A model generated the notes under the pieces. The model saw only the letters and a list, made by a program, of their open reading frames with translations. It did no database searches and was not told where the DNA came from. Shown here in pieces: positions 1-8,512 of a stretch of 64,000 bases of DNA. Source of the stretch: an uncultured Duncaniella sp. (lineage in GTDB: Bacteria; Bacteroidota; Bacteroidia; Bacteroidales; Muribaculaceae); the NCBI GenBank assembly GCA_910586665.1, contig CAJUIX010000012.1:1-64000 (forward strand), given 5' to 3'. A program made the translations under genes and the position numbers. Each line of letters starts with the position of its first letter. Within the stretch, counting starts at the first letter, position 1.

Positions 1-54
1 CAACAAACAAATGACATGCCTCATTATGTTAATTAATTTTTAAATCGTACTTAG

Positions 55-1125
55 ATGAACGAAGATAAGCTAAACAGTACTGGTTCTGCTCCCGGGGCGG
101 CTAAGAGGCGGCTGGGGGGCTATCTGCTGAAATACGGCGTCCCGCTCGTGATTTCGGTTGGGCTGTGCTGGCTGCTTTTCCGTGGCGACGAGATGAATCC
201 CGCGAGGATGTGGGAGATTATCCGGAATGAGTGTGACTTCGGCTGGATATGGCTCAATATACTGTTCGGACTGCTGGCCCAGGTGGTGCGTGCCGCCCGC
301 TGGCGCATACAGCTGCGCGCGCTCGACATCCGTCCCTCCTTCAGTGAGCTTGTCCTTAGTATCTTCGGGACATATTCGGTCAATCTCGTGTTTCCCCGCC
401 TCGGCGAGGTGTGGCGCACGGGCTATATCGCCGCGAGGGAGAAGGCTCCGTTCACTACTGTCTTCGGCTCTATGGTGGCCGACCGCCTCGCCGACACTCT
501 CACGGTGCTGCTCATACTGCTGCTTACCTTCATTCCCGCCGGGGCGCAACTGAGCCAGTACCTCGGGCAGAACGGGGGCGTCTTCGCCAAATTCGGAGCC
601 TTCATAAGCTCGCCGATTCTCTGGGGTGCCGTCATAGCCGCGTTGCTGCTCTGCGTGTGGATTTTCGTGAGCTTCCCTGAGAATAAGATAATCAGAAAGT
701 TACGCGAGATACTCCACGGTCTCTGGAAGGGCTTCGCCGTGGTGGTCAAGATGCCCGGCAAGGGGATGTGGCTGCTCTACACCGTCCTTCTCTGGGGCTG
801 CTACATCATGAGCCTCTACTGTGCCTTCCGCTCCTTCCCGCTGACTGCGGAGCTGCTGGAAGTCCACGGGCTTACGGCGCTCATGGTCTGCTTCGTGTTC
901 ACGAGCGTGTCGATGGGAGTGCCCTCCAACGGCGGCATCGGCCCCTATCAGTGGGCGCTGATATTCGGAATAGCCCTTTTCTCAGCCGACATCCCCGGCC
1001 TGACCCACGAATACGCGCTGACATTCGCCAACCTTGTGATGGGAGTGCAGACGCTCGTACTTATACTCCAGGGACTTCTTACCTTCGGGTGCATAGCCAT
1101 CCTTAACCGTAAAAACAAGCTTTGA
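55..1125 (+). CDS. Flippase-like membrane protein (LPG synthase TM / UPF0104 family)
   Basis: A 356-residue polytopic inner-membrane protein with about eight hydrophobic segments after a short basic cytoplasmic N-terminus. The residues around 105-125 (GTYSVNLVFPRLGEVWRTGY) and the late segment GVPSNGGIGPYQWAL are the conserved blocks of the lysylphosphatidylglycerol synthase transmembrane domain, also called UPF0104. Stand-alone members are thought to move lipids or lipid-linked substrates across the membrane. The MprF aminoacyltransferase domain is absent, so lysyl-PG synthesis is not expected. It sits 3 bp ahead of the next gene, so the two are probably co-transcribed. The family is clear; the substrate is unknown. 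Confidence 0.85.
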   Translation: MNEDKLNSTGSAPGAAKRRLGGYLLKYGVPLVISVGLCWLLFRGDEMNPARMWEIIRNECDFGWIWLNILFGLLAQVVRAARWRIQLRALDIRPSFSELVLSIFGTYSVNLVFPRLGEVWRTGYIAAREKAPFTTVFGSMVADRLADTLTVLLILLLTFIPAGAQLSQYLGQNGGVFAKFGAFISSPILWGAVIAALLLCVWIFVSFPENKIIRKLREILHGLWKGFAVVVKMPGKGMWLLYTVLLWGCYIMSLYCAFRSFPLTAELLEVHGLTALMVCFVFTSVSMGVPSNGGIGPYQWALIFGIALFSADIPGLTHEYALTFANLVMGVQTLVLILQGLLTFGCIAILNRKNKL

Positions 1126-1128
1126 AAT

Positions 1129-1689
1129 ATGAAATTTGACGATAGCGACAAGGATTATTTCCTCCACGACTTCCAGTCGGACAACGAAAACAAGGATAGC
1201 GGCCTGAACACCGGCGCTGCCGCCAATCAACCGGCCTCCACAGAGCCGTCGGGGGTCTCCCCTTCCTTCGACTTCACAGGCGGGGGTGAGAATCAGACAG
1301 TACTTCCCGCGAAGAAGAAGCGCCGCCACGGCTGGCTGTGGTTCTTCCTGGCGCTCTTCGTCATCCTTGCTGTGACAGTAGGTATACGCTACTTCGTCCC
1401 CTACATAACCGAATCGCAGGTCACGGGCTACGTCACCCTTGTCGAGAAGCGCGGCATCATCTTCCGCACTTTCGAGGGGGAGATGGTCAGCGAGCAGCAG
1501 CTTGCCGACAGCGGGCGCCTTTATTCGCGCGACGTCTATTTCAGCATACCGAATGACTCGGTGGCGCGCCGGCTGCAGCAGTACCAGGGGAGCGGCCAGC
1601 CAGTCACCATAACCTGCAAGCGTTACTACGGTACCCTCCCCTGGCGCGGCGCCTCCAACAATATCCTCGTCTCATTCACCCCGAAGTGA
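1129..1689 (+). CDS. Conserved single-pass membrane protein of unknown function
   Basis: A 186-residue protein. Residues 1-65 are acidic and low-complexity, then KKKRRHG precedes one membrane helix at about 70-92 (WLWFFLALFVILAVTVGIRY), and a folded domain of about 95 residues follows, presumably periplasmic. No catalytic motif is visible. The gene starts 3 bp after the flippase-like gene and very likely forms one unit with it. A six-base hairpin (ATGTTG/CAACAT) overlaps its stop codon but lacks a convincing T tract. I do not recognise a function; it resembles small envelope proteins found only in Bacteroidales. Confidence 0.75.
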   Translation: MKFDDSDKDYFLHDFQSDNENKDSGLNTGAAANQPASTEPSGVSPSFDFTGGGENQTVLPAKKKRRHGWLWFFLALFVILAVTVGIRYFVPYITESQVTGYVTLVEKRGIIFRTFEGEMVSEQQLADSGRLYSRDVYFSIPNDSVARRLQQYQGSGQPVTITCKRYYGTLPWRGASNNILVSFTPK

Positions 1690-1760
1690 TGTTGTAGCAA
1701 CATTTCCTCACATTTAAAAATGAATCCCTATTGAATAACAAATAAAAAAATCAAATAGAC

Positions 1761-3014
1761 TTGAATCTAAGAATCCTTCCCCCCGATAGTTTTTTGGAAG
1801 CGAGGGTCACTCTCCCGCTTTCCAAGAGTATGAGCAACAGGGCGCTCATCATCAACGCGCTGACTCCCGGAGCAGCACCTCTGACAGAACTGGCCGTGTG
1901 CAACGACACCGCCGCTATGCTACAGGCCCTGACATCGCAGGACTCCGACTCTATCAACGTCGGTGCCGCCGGAACGACTATGCGCTTCCTCACGGCCTAC
2001 TTTGCCGCCAAAGAGGGGTGCGACCTCCTGCTCGACGGCAGTGAGCGTATGCGCCAGCGCCCTATCGGGGTGCTCGTCGACGCACTGCGCGCCCTCGGAG
2101 CCGAGATTGACTATGCAGGCGAGGAGGGCTTCCCACCGCTCCGCATCCGAGGCCACCGTCTGAAGGGTGGCGAGCTCAGCCTCGATGCCACCGTGAGCTC
2201 GCAATATATCTCCGCGCTTCTGATGATTGCCCCCCTCATGAGCGAGGGACTGAAGCTGACTCTCGAAGGGGAGACCGTCTCGCGCCCATACATCCTCATG
2301 ACTCTCAAGATGATGGAGGATGCAGGAGTGGAGAGTGACTATTTCAATGATGTCGTGACCATCAAGCCGCAGACCTACCGCCCCTACAATTTCAAAATCG
2401 AGGGCGACTGGAGCGCCGCCGCAGCATGGTATGAGATCGAGGCCATATCCTCTGGGGCAGTCACTATCGATAATCTCACCCAGGATTCATGCCAGGGCGA
2501 CCGCAAGCTTGCCGATATATTTGCCAAGCTCGGAGTCCACACCGAGTGGGAGGGGGAAAACGGGGGTACCGACCTCGTCCCCGCGCCCGATCAGGATGCC
2601 CGTCTGCGTGTCGATTTTTCGGAGACACCCGACCTCGCCCTCTACGCCATTGTCACCTGCGCCATGCTCGGTATACCCTTCCACTTCACGGGCCTTTCGA
2701 CCCTTGCTATCAAGGAGACTGACCGCGTGAGCGCTATCACGACAGAGCTTGCAAAGGTGGGCATACTCCTGCAGCCCGAAGGGAAGGACATACTCGCCTG
2801 GGAGGGACAGCGCTGCCCCTTCACGACCCTCCCGCGTTTCGACACCTACGAGGATCACCGCATGGCCATGTGCCTGGCGCCTATAGCTATCTTCATCCCC
2901 GGCATTATTATCAACGATATGGAGGTTGTGGCCAAGTCCTACCCCACTTTCTGGACCGAGCTTCACAACGCGGGCTTCATCCTGCTCGACGGCGACGCTC
3001 CACTCCCCGGATAA
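1761..3014 (+). CDS. aroA: 3-phosphoshikimate 1-carboxyvinyltransferase (EPSP synthase)
   Basis: This enzyme joins shikimate-3-phosphate and phosphoenolpyruvate to give EPSP, the sixth step of the shikimate pathway. The 417-residue length fits the family. Recognisable blocks are LPLSKSMSNRALII (substrate Lys/Ser loop, about 19-32), NVGAAGTTMRFLTAYF (about 66-81), ERMRQRPIG, and the C-terminal KETDRVSAI and TYEDHRMAMCLAP. The only usable start in frame is TTG at 1761, because an in-frame stop lies 6 bp upstream and the next Met falls inside the active-site motif. aroQ of the same pathway is far away at 35.0 kb. Confidence 0.95.
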   Translation: MNLRILPPDSFLEARVTLPLSKSMSNRALIINALTPGAAPLTELAVCNDTAAMLQALTSQDSDSINVGAAGTTMRFLTAYFAAKEGCDLLLDGSERMRQRPIGVLVDALRALGAEIDYAGEEGFPPLRIRGHRLKGGELSLDATVSSQYISALLMIAPLMSEGLKLTLEGETVSRPYILMTLKMMEDAGVESDYFNDVVTIKPQTYRPYNFKIEGDWSAAAAWYEIEAISSGAVTIDNLTQDSCQGDRKLADIFAKLGVHTEWEGENGGTDLVPAPDQDARLRVDFSETPDLALYAIVTCAMLGIPFHFTGLSTLAIKETDRVSAITTELAKVGILLQPEGKDILAWEGQRCPFTTLPRFDTYEDHRMAMCLAPIAIFIPGIIINDMEVVAKSYPTFWTELHNAGFILLDGDAPLPG

Positions 3015-3035
3015 AACTAAAAAAAATTTTTAAAA

Positions 3036-3449
3036 TTGACAGGTGCATTAATAATTTTAGCCGTAACGCTGCTCACCGGGCTTGTGCTCTATCTGACCCA
3101 CAAGCCCGGCGAGGAGGCGTCAGGCTCCGGGACCGCGCAGCCACTGGAATCGGAATCCGAGGAGTGCTGCGGGCTCCATGCCGTCTGCGAGAAGGGCCTC
3201 TCCCCTACTCTCGAGCCCCAATATTTTGACGACGAGGAGCTTGACCGCTTCGCCGGACGCGAGCCGGGCAGCTACAGCTCCGAGGAGGAGGAGGAATTCC
3301 GCGAGGTTCTCTACACCCTCCTGCCCTCCGACGTCTACCCCTGGGGTGTGGCCTTGACGCAGCGCGGCGTGGCCATGCCGCTGACTCTGCGCGACGAGTG
3401 GACGATGCTCGTCGACGATGCCGCGCGGCAGGCGGCGACTGGCAAATAA
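3036..3449 (+). CDS. Small membrane-anchored acidic protein, unknown function
   Basis: A 137-residue protein with an N-terminal hydrophobic anchor (TGALIILAVTLLTGLVLYL), then a strongly acidic stretch (ESESEECC, DDEELD, SSEEEEEF). Two Cys pairs or singles (ECCGLHAVCEKG) lie at about residues 44-53 and could bind metal. It starts with TTG at 3036; stops upstream rule out a longer form. It lies 34 bp before a zinc/manganese-type ABC permease, so a role near metal uptake is possible but is only inferred from position. No family recognised. Confidence 0.7.
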   Translation: MTGALIILAVTLLTGLVLYLTHKPGEEASGSGTAQPLESESEECCGLHAVCEKGLSPTLEPQYFDDEELDRFAGREPGSYSSEEEEEFREVLYTLLPSDVYPWGVALTQRGVAMPLTLRDEWTMLVDDAARQAATGK

Positions 3450-3483
3450 TTATAAAAATCTCTTATAATCATCAGTTTGGAAG

Positions 3484-4287
3484 GTGGAAATATTCGGCTA
3501 TGATTTCTTTCGCAATGCCTTCATAGGCATAGTGCTTCTGAGCCTCGCCTCGGCAGTAATAGGCACCTACATAGTCACCCGGAGGCTCGTCTCCATATCG
3601 GGTGGCGTCACCCATGCCTGTTTCGGCGGTCTGGGGCTCGGTTACTTCCTCGGGTGGAACCCTGTGGTCATGGCCACGGTCTTCGCTGTGGCCTCATCCC
3701 TTGGCGTGCAGTGGATGTCGGAGCGCCATCGCGTCCGCGAGGACTCGGCAATAGCCGTGGTCTGGGCGCTTGGCATGGCGCTCGGCACGCTCTTCATCTT
3801 CCTGACCCCCGGCTATGTCCCGGAGCTCAACGCCTTCCTCTTCGGCAACGTGCTGACTATCACCAAGGCCGACTTATGGTCATTCGCTATCTTCACCCTC
3901 GTGCTGCTGCTCTTCTTCGGGCTGTATTTCCGCAAGATCGTGATATGCGCCTTTGACCCCGACTTCGCGACTGTGAGACACCTGCCGGTGAAGTTCATCA
4001 CGACCGCCATGACGGTGCTCATTGCCGTCTGCATCGTGCTGACCATACGCCTTGTCGGAGTGATGCTGCTCATGTCGATGCTCGCGCTGCCACAGATGAT
4101 TGCCGAGAGCTTCTGCCACAGGTTCGGGTCGATGATGCTGCTGTCGGTGGCGGTGTCGCTGCTGTGCAGCATAGCGGGGCTGATGTTGGCGACGGTGATT
4201 GATGTCCCCTGTTCGGCACTTATTGTGCTGACAATGACTGGCGCCTATGTCGTGACGCGCCTCTGCGTCCTCTGCCGCCGCAGGTGA
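3484..4287 (+). CDS. Metal ABC transporter permease (ZnuB/MntB family)
   Basis: A 267-residue integral membrane subunit of a cluster-9 ABC importer for zinc, manganese or iron. It begins MEIFGYDFFRNAFIGIVLLSL and has about eight membrane segments. The family block SISGGVTHACFGGLGLGYFLG is at about 37-57 and the late block RLVGVMLLMSMLALPQMIA at about 188-206. The start is GTG at 3484. Neither the ATPase nor the substrate-binding partner is beside it in this window, so the transporter is split or uses subunits encoded elsewhere. The metal cannot be told from sequence. Confidence 0.88.
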   Translation: MEIFGYDFFRNAFIGIVLLSLASAVIGTYIVTRRLVSISGGVTHACFGGLGLGYFLGWNPVVMATVFAVASSLGVQWMSERHRVREDSAIAVVWALGMALGTLFIFLTPGYVPELNAFLFGNVLTITKADLWSFAIFTLVLLLFFGLYFRKIVICAFDPDFATVRHLPVKFITTAMTVLIAVCIVLTIRLVGVMLLMSMLALPQMIAESFCHRFGSMMLLSVAVSLLCSIAGLMLATVIDVPCSALIVLTMTGAYVVTRLCVLCRRR

Positions 4288-4368
4288 GCGGCCCGCAGAG
4301 GGTGGATTTTAACCTTTTGACAGCGCGGGGTGTTTATATATAGACTGAATTATAAAAACATCTCGACT

Positions 4369-4614
4369 ATGAAAAATAAACACACAGCCCGGATCCTCCT
4401 TGCCTCGCTCGCGGTGACAGCTTTTGCGGGGCTGACGAGTTCGTGCGCGGGGATGTGGCTCGGCACCGAGACTGATTTCAGCTACACCAACCCCGGAGGC
4501 TTCGGCATAGACGTGGGTGTATCGACACCCATAGGACTTCCTGTGGCTCCCCCGCCGCCCCCCGGCCCTTATGGACCACCTTACGGCCCTCCCGGATGGG
4601 GACCCTATTGGTGA
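4369..4614 (+). CDS. Small proline/glycine-rich lipoprotein
   Basis: An 81-residue protein starting at the Met 39 bp inside the longest ORF, because that Met begins a lipoprotein signal (MKNKHTARILLASLAVTAF then lipobox LTSSC). The mature part is about 55 residues and ends in a Pro/Gly/Tyr-rich tail (APPPPPGPYGPPYGPPGWG). Such tails occur on Bacteroidetes surface or outer-membrane-anchored lipoproteins. Function unknown. Confidence 0.65.
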   Translation: MKNKHTARILLASLAVTAFAGLTSSCAGMWLGTETDFSYTNPGGFGIDVGVSTPIGLPVAPPPPPGPYGPPYGPPGWGPYW

Positions 4615-4660
4615 GCCGTGTGCGGGGGTGTAAAAATAGTGGGACAGTATGTACAATGGG

Positions 4661-4692
4661 TTTGGTCGACATATAGATTTTTAGTACTTTTG
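4661..4692 (+). promoter_or_regulatory. Bacteroidetes-type promoter
   Basis: TTTG at 4661-4664, a 20-bp spacer, then TACTTTTG at 4685-4692, an exact fit to the Bacteroidetes TTTG/TAnnTTTG pattern. The predicted transcript start is about 27 bp upstream of the gene at 4724. Confidence 0.65.
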
Positions 4693-4723
4693 TGAATCAA
4701 TCCACAGACAACATCTGAAACTT

Positions 4724-6727
4724 ATGCCCCAATATTCATATCTGCATATAGCACTTAGAGGCGAGGTCGGGGGAACCACTCGGACCATCTACTCATATCC
4801 GGCATCGGGGAGCAGCGTCGATCCACGCTGGAACTCCAACACGGTGGAGCCGGGAGCAGCTATCAAGCGCTTCCTCAACGCGTCGGAGTGCTATGTGCTC
4901 CAGACAACACCACTCGGACACTATTTCTCACTCATTACCCGCAATACAATCAATCCCGAGCAGGGCTATCTGATGATAGCCATCCTCGTCGAAAACGGCT
5001 GTGCCCTCACGGGACGCCAGCTTATGAACGCCTTTACCAATCTCAAGAAGGTGCTCATCGAAGAGGAGGCCCATACCGACGAAGCGGTCGAGGAAGCTCT
5101 CGGGCAGGCAATGATTCCGACGGAGCCGCTGTGCCTTGAGGCCTGGGAATACCAGGCTCCCGCGCCCGAAGTGACTGTCTCGGAGGCTGCCTACCGTACC
5201 TACATCTCGCAGCAGGAGCTTGAATCAATCTTCTCCTTCCCCTGCCAGCCCGACCACGAGGAATACAGGTGTATAATCGTGGTGTCGGCCACGACATCGC
5301 TCCGCCCGGGGGTGAAGATGCCCCGGCTGACGGCCCCGATACGCAAGCTCTACTCTGTTGTGTGCCCCGAAGGGGTGACGGCCTCGAGCACGCAGGTCTA
5401 TGACGGCGACAGACTCGAGCTGTCGTTCAACAAGAAGGGCTTCAACACCCATAAGGAGACTGTCATCATCGGGACTCCCTCGGCCTACACCAAGTATGAC
5501 GGTTCGACCATCCTCATCCGCTCCGCGGCGCAGACCGGCATCAGGTTCGAGCGCAGAATCTCGGTTAAGGTCATATCGGCCAAGGGCATGGCGCTCAATG
5601 GCTACACTATCACTCTCAACGGACGCCCCGTCAATACGATGGACCCCTATATCGAGCTATTGGAGAAGGACGTAGTGCCCGGCGGAGAGGTCGACATAGT
5701 GGTGCAGTCCAACAACTACCAGCCTCTGAAGCTCAAAAAGAAGTCGGAGGACATGCTCGTCATCGAGGAGCTGGAGTTTGTGATGCAGCCAGTGGAGCAG
5801 GGAGTGACCCTGCGCCTCGATTTCGGCGACGGAAGAGTCTTCGAGCAGCAGATTTCTATCGAAAAGAACAATCCCGAATATAACCGCCTTCATTCGGGCA
5901 ACTTCCACGGCTTCCGTGCCAACCGCCAGGTGACGCAGGACAATTCCGAGCTTTACAATGTGGACGTGCGTCCCGGAAGCAGGAGCTACTTCGGCACCGA
6001 CGGTGAGGAGGGAGCAGCCGAGACGAAGCAGAAGAAGGCCCCGGTCTTCGAGAACCTCGTCGAGGAGGATAAGCCTGAGCGCCGTCGCATCGAGAAGCTC
6101 ATACCCAAGTTTGAGCGCAAGCGTAAGGATGCCTCGGAGGAGGCCGTGCCCGACGGGGGCCATGACGCGGATGTCGACGACGACAGCGATGACTCGGCTC
6201 CCCGCTCGAAACGCAAGTATGTCTATCTTGGTGTAGGCATAGCCGTTATACTCGCCGTGGTTTGTCTGACGGTCTTCCTGCCGCAATATATCGGCGATGC
6301 CGACGACCCCGCGCCCGCCGAGGAGCTTGCAGCCGAAGCCGGCGGCGAGCAGGCTGTGGCGGTGGTCCCCATGACCCCCGAGGAGAGTGCCGACGTCGAA
6401 TATCTCAACTCCTATCCCGTCTGGGAAGTGGAGAAGCTTCAAAGCCCGATGGGTCGCTCGCTCATAGAGGCCATCACCGCGGGCGATATCGACGCCACTG
6501 TCAACAATGACTACTTTGCCGTCAAGGGGCGCGCGACCAACGAGAAGGCCATCCTCTTTGCCGACCTCATCTGGCGTGCCAAGGGCTCCTACAGCGAGTC
6601 GAGCAACAAGCGGGTGATGCGCTCGGCGGTCAAAAACGGTGTCATAGACCTCAAAGTCTTCTCCGACAACCTCGCCAAGCGCCGTCCGGCCGATAAGGCC
6701 AACGAGCAGCCCCGCCCGACGAAATGA
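4724..6727 (+). CDS. Large single-pass envelope protein, unknown function
   Basis: A 667-residue protein without signal peptide. Residues 1-130 form an alpha/beta-looking domain. About 180-400 is beta-rich and resembles small Ig/PEGA-like modules (for example VISAKGMALNGYTITLNGRP and the VDIVVQSNNYQPLKL region). Residues 440-497 are charged and low-complexity, followed by a membrane helix at about 498-518 and a C-terminal domain of about 140 residues. The arrangement suggests a cytoplasmic sensor or scaffold tethered to the inner membrane. It has its own promoter and lies 41 bp before an OmpA-family lipoprotein gene, so a cell-envelope role is inferred. No named family recognised. Confidence 0.75.
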   Translation: MPQYSYLHIALRGEVGGTTRTIYSYPASGSSVDPRWNSNTVEPGAAIKRFLNASECYVLQTTPLGHYFSLITRNTINPEQGYLMIAILVENGCALTGRQLMNAFTNLKKVLIEEEAHTDEAVEEALGQAMIPTEPLCLEAWEYQAPAPEVTVSEAAYRTYISQQELESIFSFPCQPDHEEYRCIIVVSATTSLRPGVKMPRLTAPIRKLYSVVCPEGVTASSTQVYDGDRLELSFNKKGFNTHKETVIIGTPSAYTKYDGSTILIRSAAQTGIRFERRISVKVISAKGMALNGYTITLNGRPVNTMDPYIELLEKDVVPGGEVDIVVQSNNYQPLKLKKKSEDMLVIEELEFVMQPVEQGVTLRLDFGDGRVFEQQISIEKNNPEYNRLHSGNFHGFRANRQVTQDNSELYNVDVRPGSRSYFGTDGEEGAAETKQKKAPVFENLVEEDKPERRRIEKLIPKFERKRKDASEEAVPDGGHDADVDDDSDDSAPRSKRKYVYLGVGIAVILAVVCLTVFLPQYIGDADDPAPAEELAAEAGGEQAVAVVPMTPEESADVEYLNSYPVWEVEKLQSPMGRSLIEAITAGDIDATVNNDYFAVKGRATNEKAILFADLIWRAKGSYSESSNKRVMRSAVKNGVIDLKVFSDNLAKRRPADKANEQPRPTK

Positions 6728-6768
6728 TGTGAAATATATAATTATCAATTCTAAAACCCGAAAGAATC

Positions 6769-7632
6769 ATGAGACTACGCGCATTGACCATTGCAGGCGC
6801 CGCAGCGCTTGTAGCCTTGAGCGGATGTGTAAGCAACAAGAAGTTTGCCGCTCTCCAGACCGAACATGAGGCCCTGAAGAAGGACTACAACGCCTCGCAG
6901 GTGGCTCTCGCCGAGAGCCGCGCCAACGGTAAGAGCCTCGAGACCCTCCTCGCCGAGGCAAAGGCCAACAATGAGGAACTGAAACGCAACTATGCTTCCC
7001 TGCAAAAGTCGCTCGACAACAGTATTAGCCAGAACACGCAGGGCAATGTCAACATCTCCAAGCTCGTCGACGAGATCAATGCCTCCAACCGCTACATCAA
7101 GCAGCTCGTGGAGGCCAAATCCAAGTCCGACTCGCTCAATCTCGCCCTGACCACCAACCTTACTCGCTCTCTTGACGCCAGCGAGCTACAGGAGGTCAAC
7201 ATCAAGGTGCTTAAGGGTGTGGTCTATATCTCCCTTGCCGACAATATGCTCTTCAAGTCCGGCAGCTACGATGTCAACTCGCGCGCTATGGAGACTCTCG
7301 GCAAGATTGCCAAGATTATCAAGGATTATGGCGACTATGACGTGCTCGTCGAGGGCAACACCGACCCTGTGCCCATCAACCGCACCAATATCCGCAACAA
7401 CTGGGACCTCAGTGCTCTGCGTGCAAGCTCAATCGTGCAGGTTCTTCAGAATGATTTCGGCATCAATCCCTCGCGCCTGACGGCTGCCGGACGTGGCGAG
7501 TTTAACCCGATTGCCGACAACTCCACCGAGATGGGGCGCCAGCGCAACCGCCGCACCGAAATCATCATCACTCCGAAGCTCGACCAGTTCCTTGAGCTGA
7601 TCGACAAGGCTCCCGAGTCGTCGCAGAACTGA
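6769..7632 (+). CDS. OmpA-family peptidoglycan-binding lipoprotein
   Basis: A 287-residue lipoprotein. The signal ends in ALVALSGC with the lipidated Cys at residue 20. Residues 25-130 are a long Ala/Lys/Glu-rich coiled coil with repeated KANNEEL/AESRANGKSLE-type heptads. Residues about 150-280 are an OmpA C-terminal domain with NTDPVPINRTNIRNNWDLSA and a RRTEIIITPKL ending; this domain normally binds diaminopimelate in peptidoglycan. It should tether the outer membrane to the cell wall. It may share the transcript starting at 4.7 kb; a strong terminator follows. Confidence 0.88.
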   Translation: MRLRALTIAGAAALVALSGCVSNKKFAALQTEHEALKKDYNASQVALAESRANGKSLETLLAEAKANNEELKRNYASLQKSLDNSISQNTQGNVNISKLVDEINASNRYIKQLVEAKSKSDSLNLALTTNLTRSLDASELQEVNIKVLKGVVYISLADNMLFKSGSYDVNSRAMETLGKIAKIIKDYGDYDVLVEGNTDPVPINRTNIRNNWDLSALRASSIVQVLQNDFGINPSRLTAAGRGEFNPIADNSTEMGRQRNRRTEIIITPKLDQFLELIDKAPESSQN

Positions 7633-7662
7633 CAGCGACCCGCCGCCTGACCACAATATAGA

Positions 7663-7720
7663 CCAATCCCGGACATCGGGGAGGATTCCAAAGACCTCCG
7701 CAATGTCCGGGATTGGTTTT
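7663..7720 (+). terminator. Rho-independent terminator after the OmpA-family gene
   Basis: Perfect 14-bp arms CCAATCCCGGACAT (7663-7676) and ATGTCCGGGATTGG (7703-7716), with an inner GGAGG/CCTCC stem, followed by TTTT. Confidence 0.85.
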
Positions 7721-7752
7721 GATAATAATTTCCCTTGAAGTCAGGTATATTT

Positions 7753-7850
7753 ATGGCCCGTAGAGCCTATGCAGGAGAAGCCCCAGAGTAAGCGAAGGCC
7801 GCAGGCCGTAGCGATGCCTGGGGTTCCTCTTGCCTAAGGTCTTCGACCTA
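7753..7850. repeat. Modular GNA-hairpin repeat, locus R1
   Basis: One core copy (7777-7823, starting GAAGCCCCAG and ending GCCTGGGG) flanked by a degenerate GGCCC-GTA-GAGCC hairpin on the left and AGGTC-TTC-GACCT (7838-7850) on the right. It lies between convergent genes. The same family occurs at 11181, 16049, 30833, 34062 and 53032. Confidence 0.85.
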
Positions 7851-7897
7851 TTCTAATTGCCGCGTCCCTACAAAGGGATATATGGATGTTAGCTGTG

Positions 7898-8482
7898 TCA
7901 GCGATGCCGGTAGCCGGCGGGGCGGGGGTCGGTGATGCTGATGTTTCCGTCCATTTTTGAAAACAAGGCCGAGAGGGTGCCAACGGCCGAGGCGCGGGCG
8001 CGTGCGACGTAGCCCTTGTCATAGAACGAGTCCCTGTAGCGGCGGGCCATGCGCTCCTTGATGGCCGTCTCCTCGTCGGAGCTGAGGGGGCGGAAGTCGA
8101 GCAGGGCCTGGTTCCATGTGTCGATGACCTGGTAGGAATTTTCGCGTTCCGACTCGTAGATTTCGATTTCCTCCGGGGGGAGGGATATGATGATAGAGTC
8201 GTTGCGGACCTCGTAGTCAAGCTTTTCGAGGTCGAAGCGGATGTAGCCGTTAACGGTGTTTTTGGCGAAGATCCATTTGCCGTTTATGGAATCCTTGATT
8301 GCCACGTCGTCGCGTACCTCGAGCGAGCAGAGCTTGACCATGCTTTTGATTTCGGAGAGCTTGCTCTCGGAGATGTCGGGCTCGGTCGGGCGCGAGGCAT
8401 GGCGCAGGAGGATGTAGCAGCCGGCTATGATGATGAGCGAGAGGACGATAATCGTCGTTATATGGCGTCGTATAATATTCAT
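7898..8482 (-). CDS. DUF4230 family membrane-anchored protein (first of two tandem copies)
   Basis: A 194-residue protein with an N-terminal membrane anchor (ITTIIVLSLIIIAGCYILL). The body shows the DUF4230 features: LSEIKSMVKLCSLEVRDDVAIKDSI near the start, YIRFDLEKLDYEV in the middle, ISLPPEEIEIYE, and an Arg/Ala-rich helix near the end. The family is widespread in Bacteroidetes and Firmicutes and has no assigned biochemical role. It is adjacent to and downstream of a second DUF4230 gene (30 bp gap), so the two are probably one operon. Its C-terminal codons run into repeat-like sequence near 7860-7910. Confidence 0.8.
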   Translation of the reverse strand: MNIIRRHITTIIVLSLIIIAGCYILLRHASRPTEPDISESKLSEIKSMVKLCSLEVRDDVAIKDSINGKWIFAKNTVNGYIRFDLEKLDYEVRNDSIIISLPPEEIEIYESERENSYQVIDTWNQALLDFRPLSSDEETAIKERMARRYRDSFYDKGYVARARASAVGTLSALFSKMDGNISITDPRPAGYRHR

Positions 8483-8512
8483 ATGTGAAATTGGTTAGAA
8501 ATATAGTATCTA

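Noticed and set aside
5657..6748. Minus-strand open frame of 363 codons opposite the large envelope gene
   Set aside because: The plus-strand gene has a promoter, a membrane helix and a following partner gene; the antisense product has no signal or motif.
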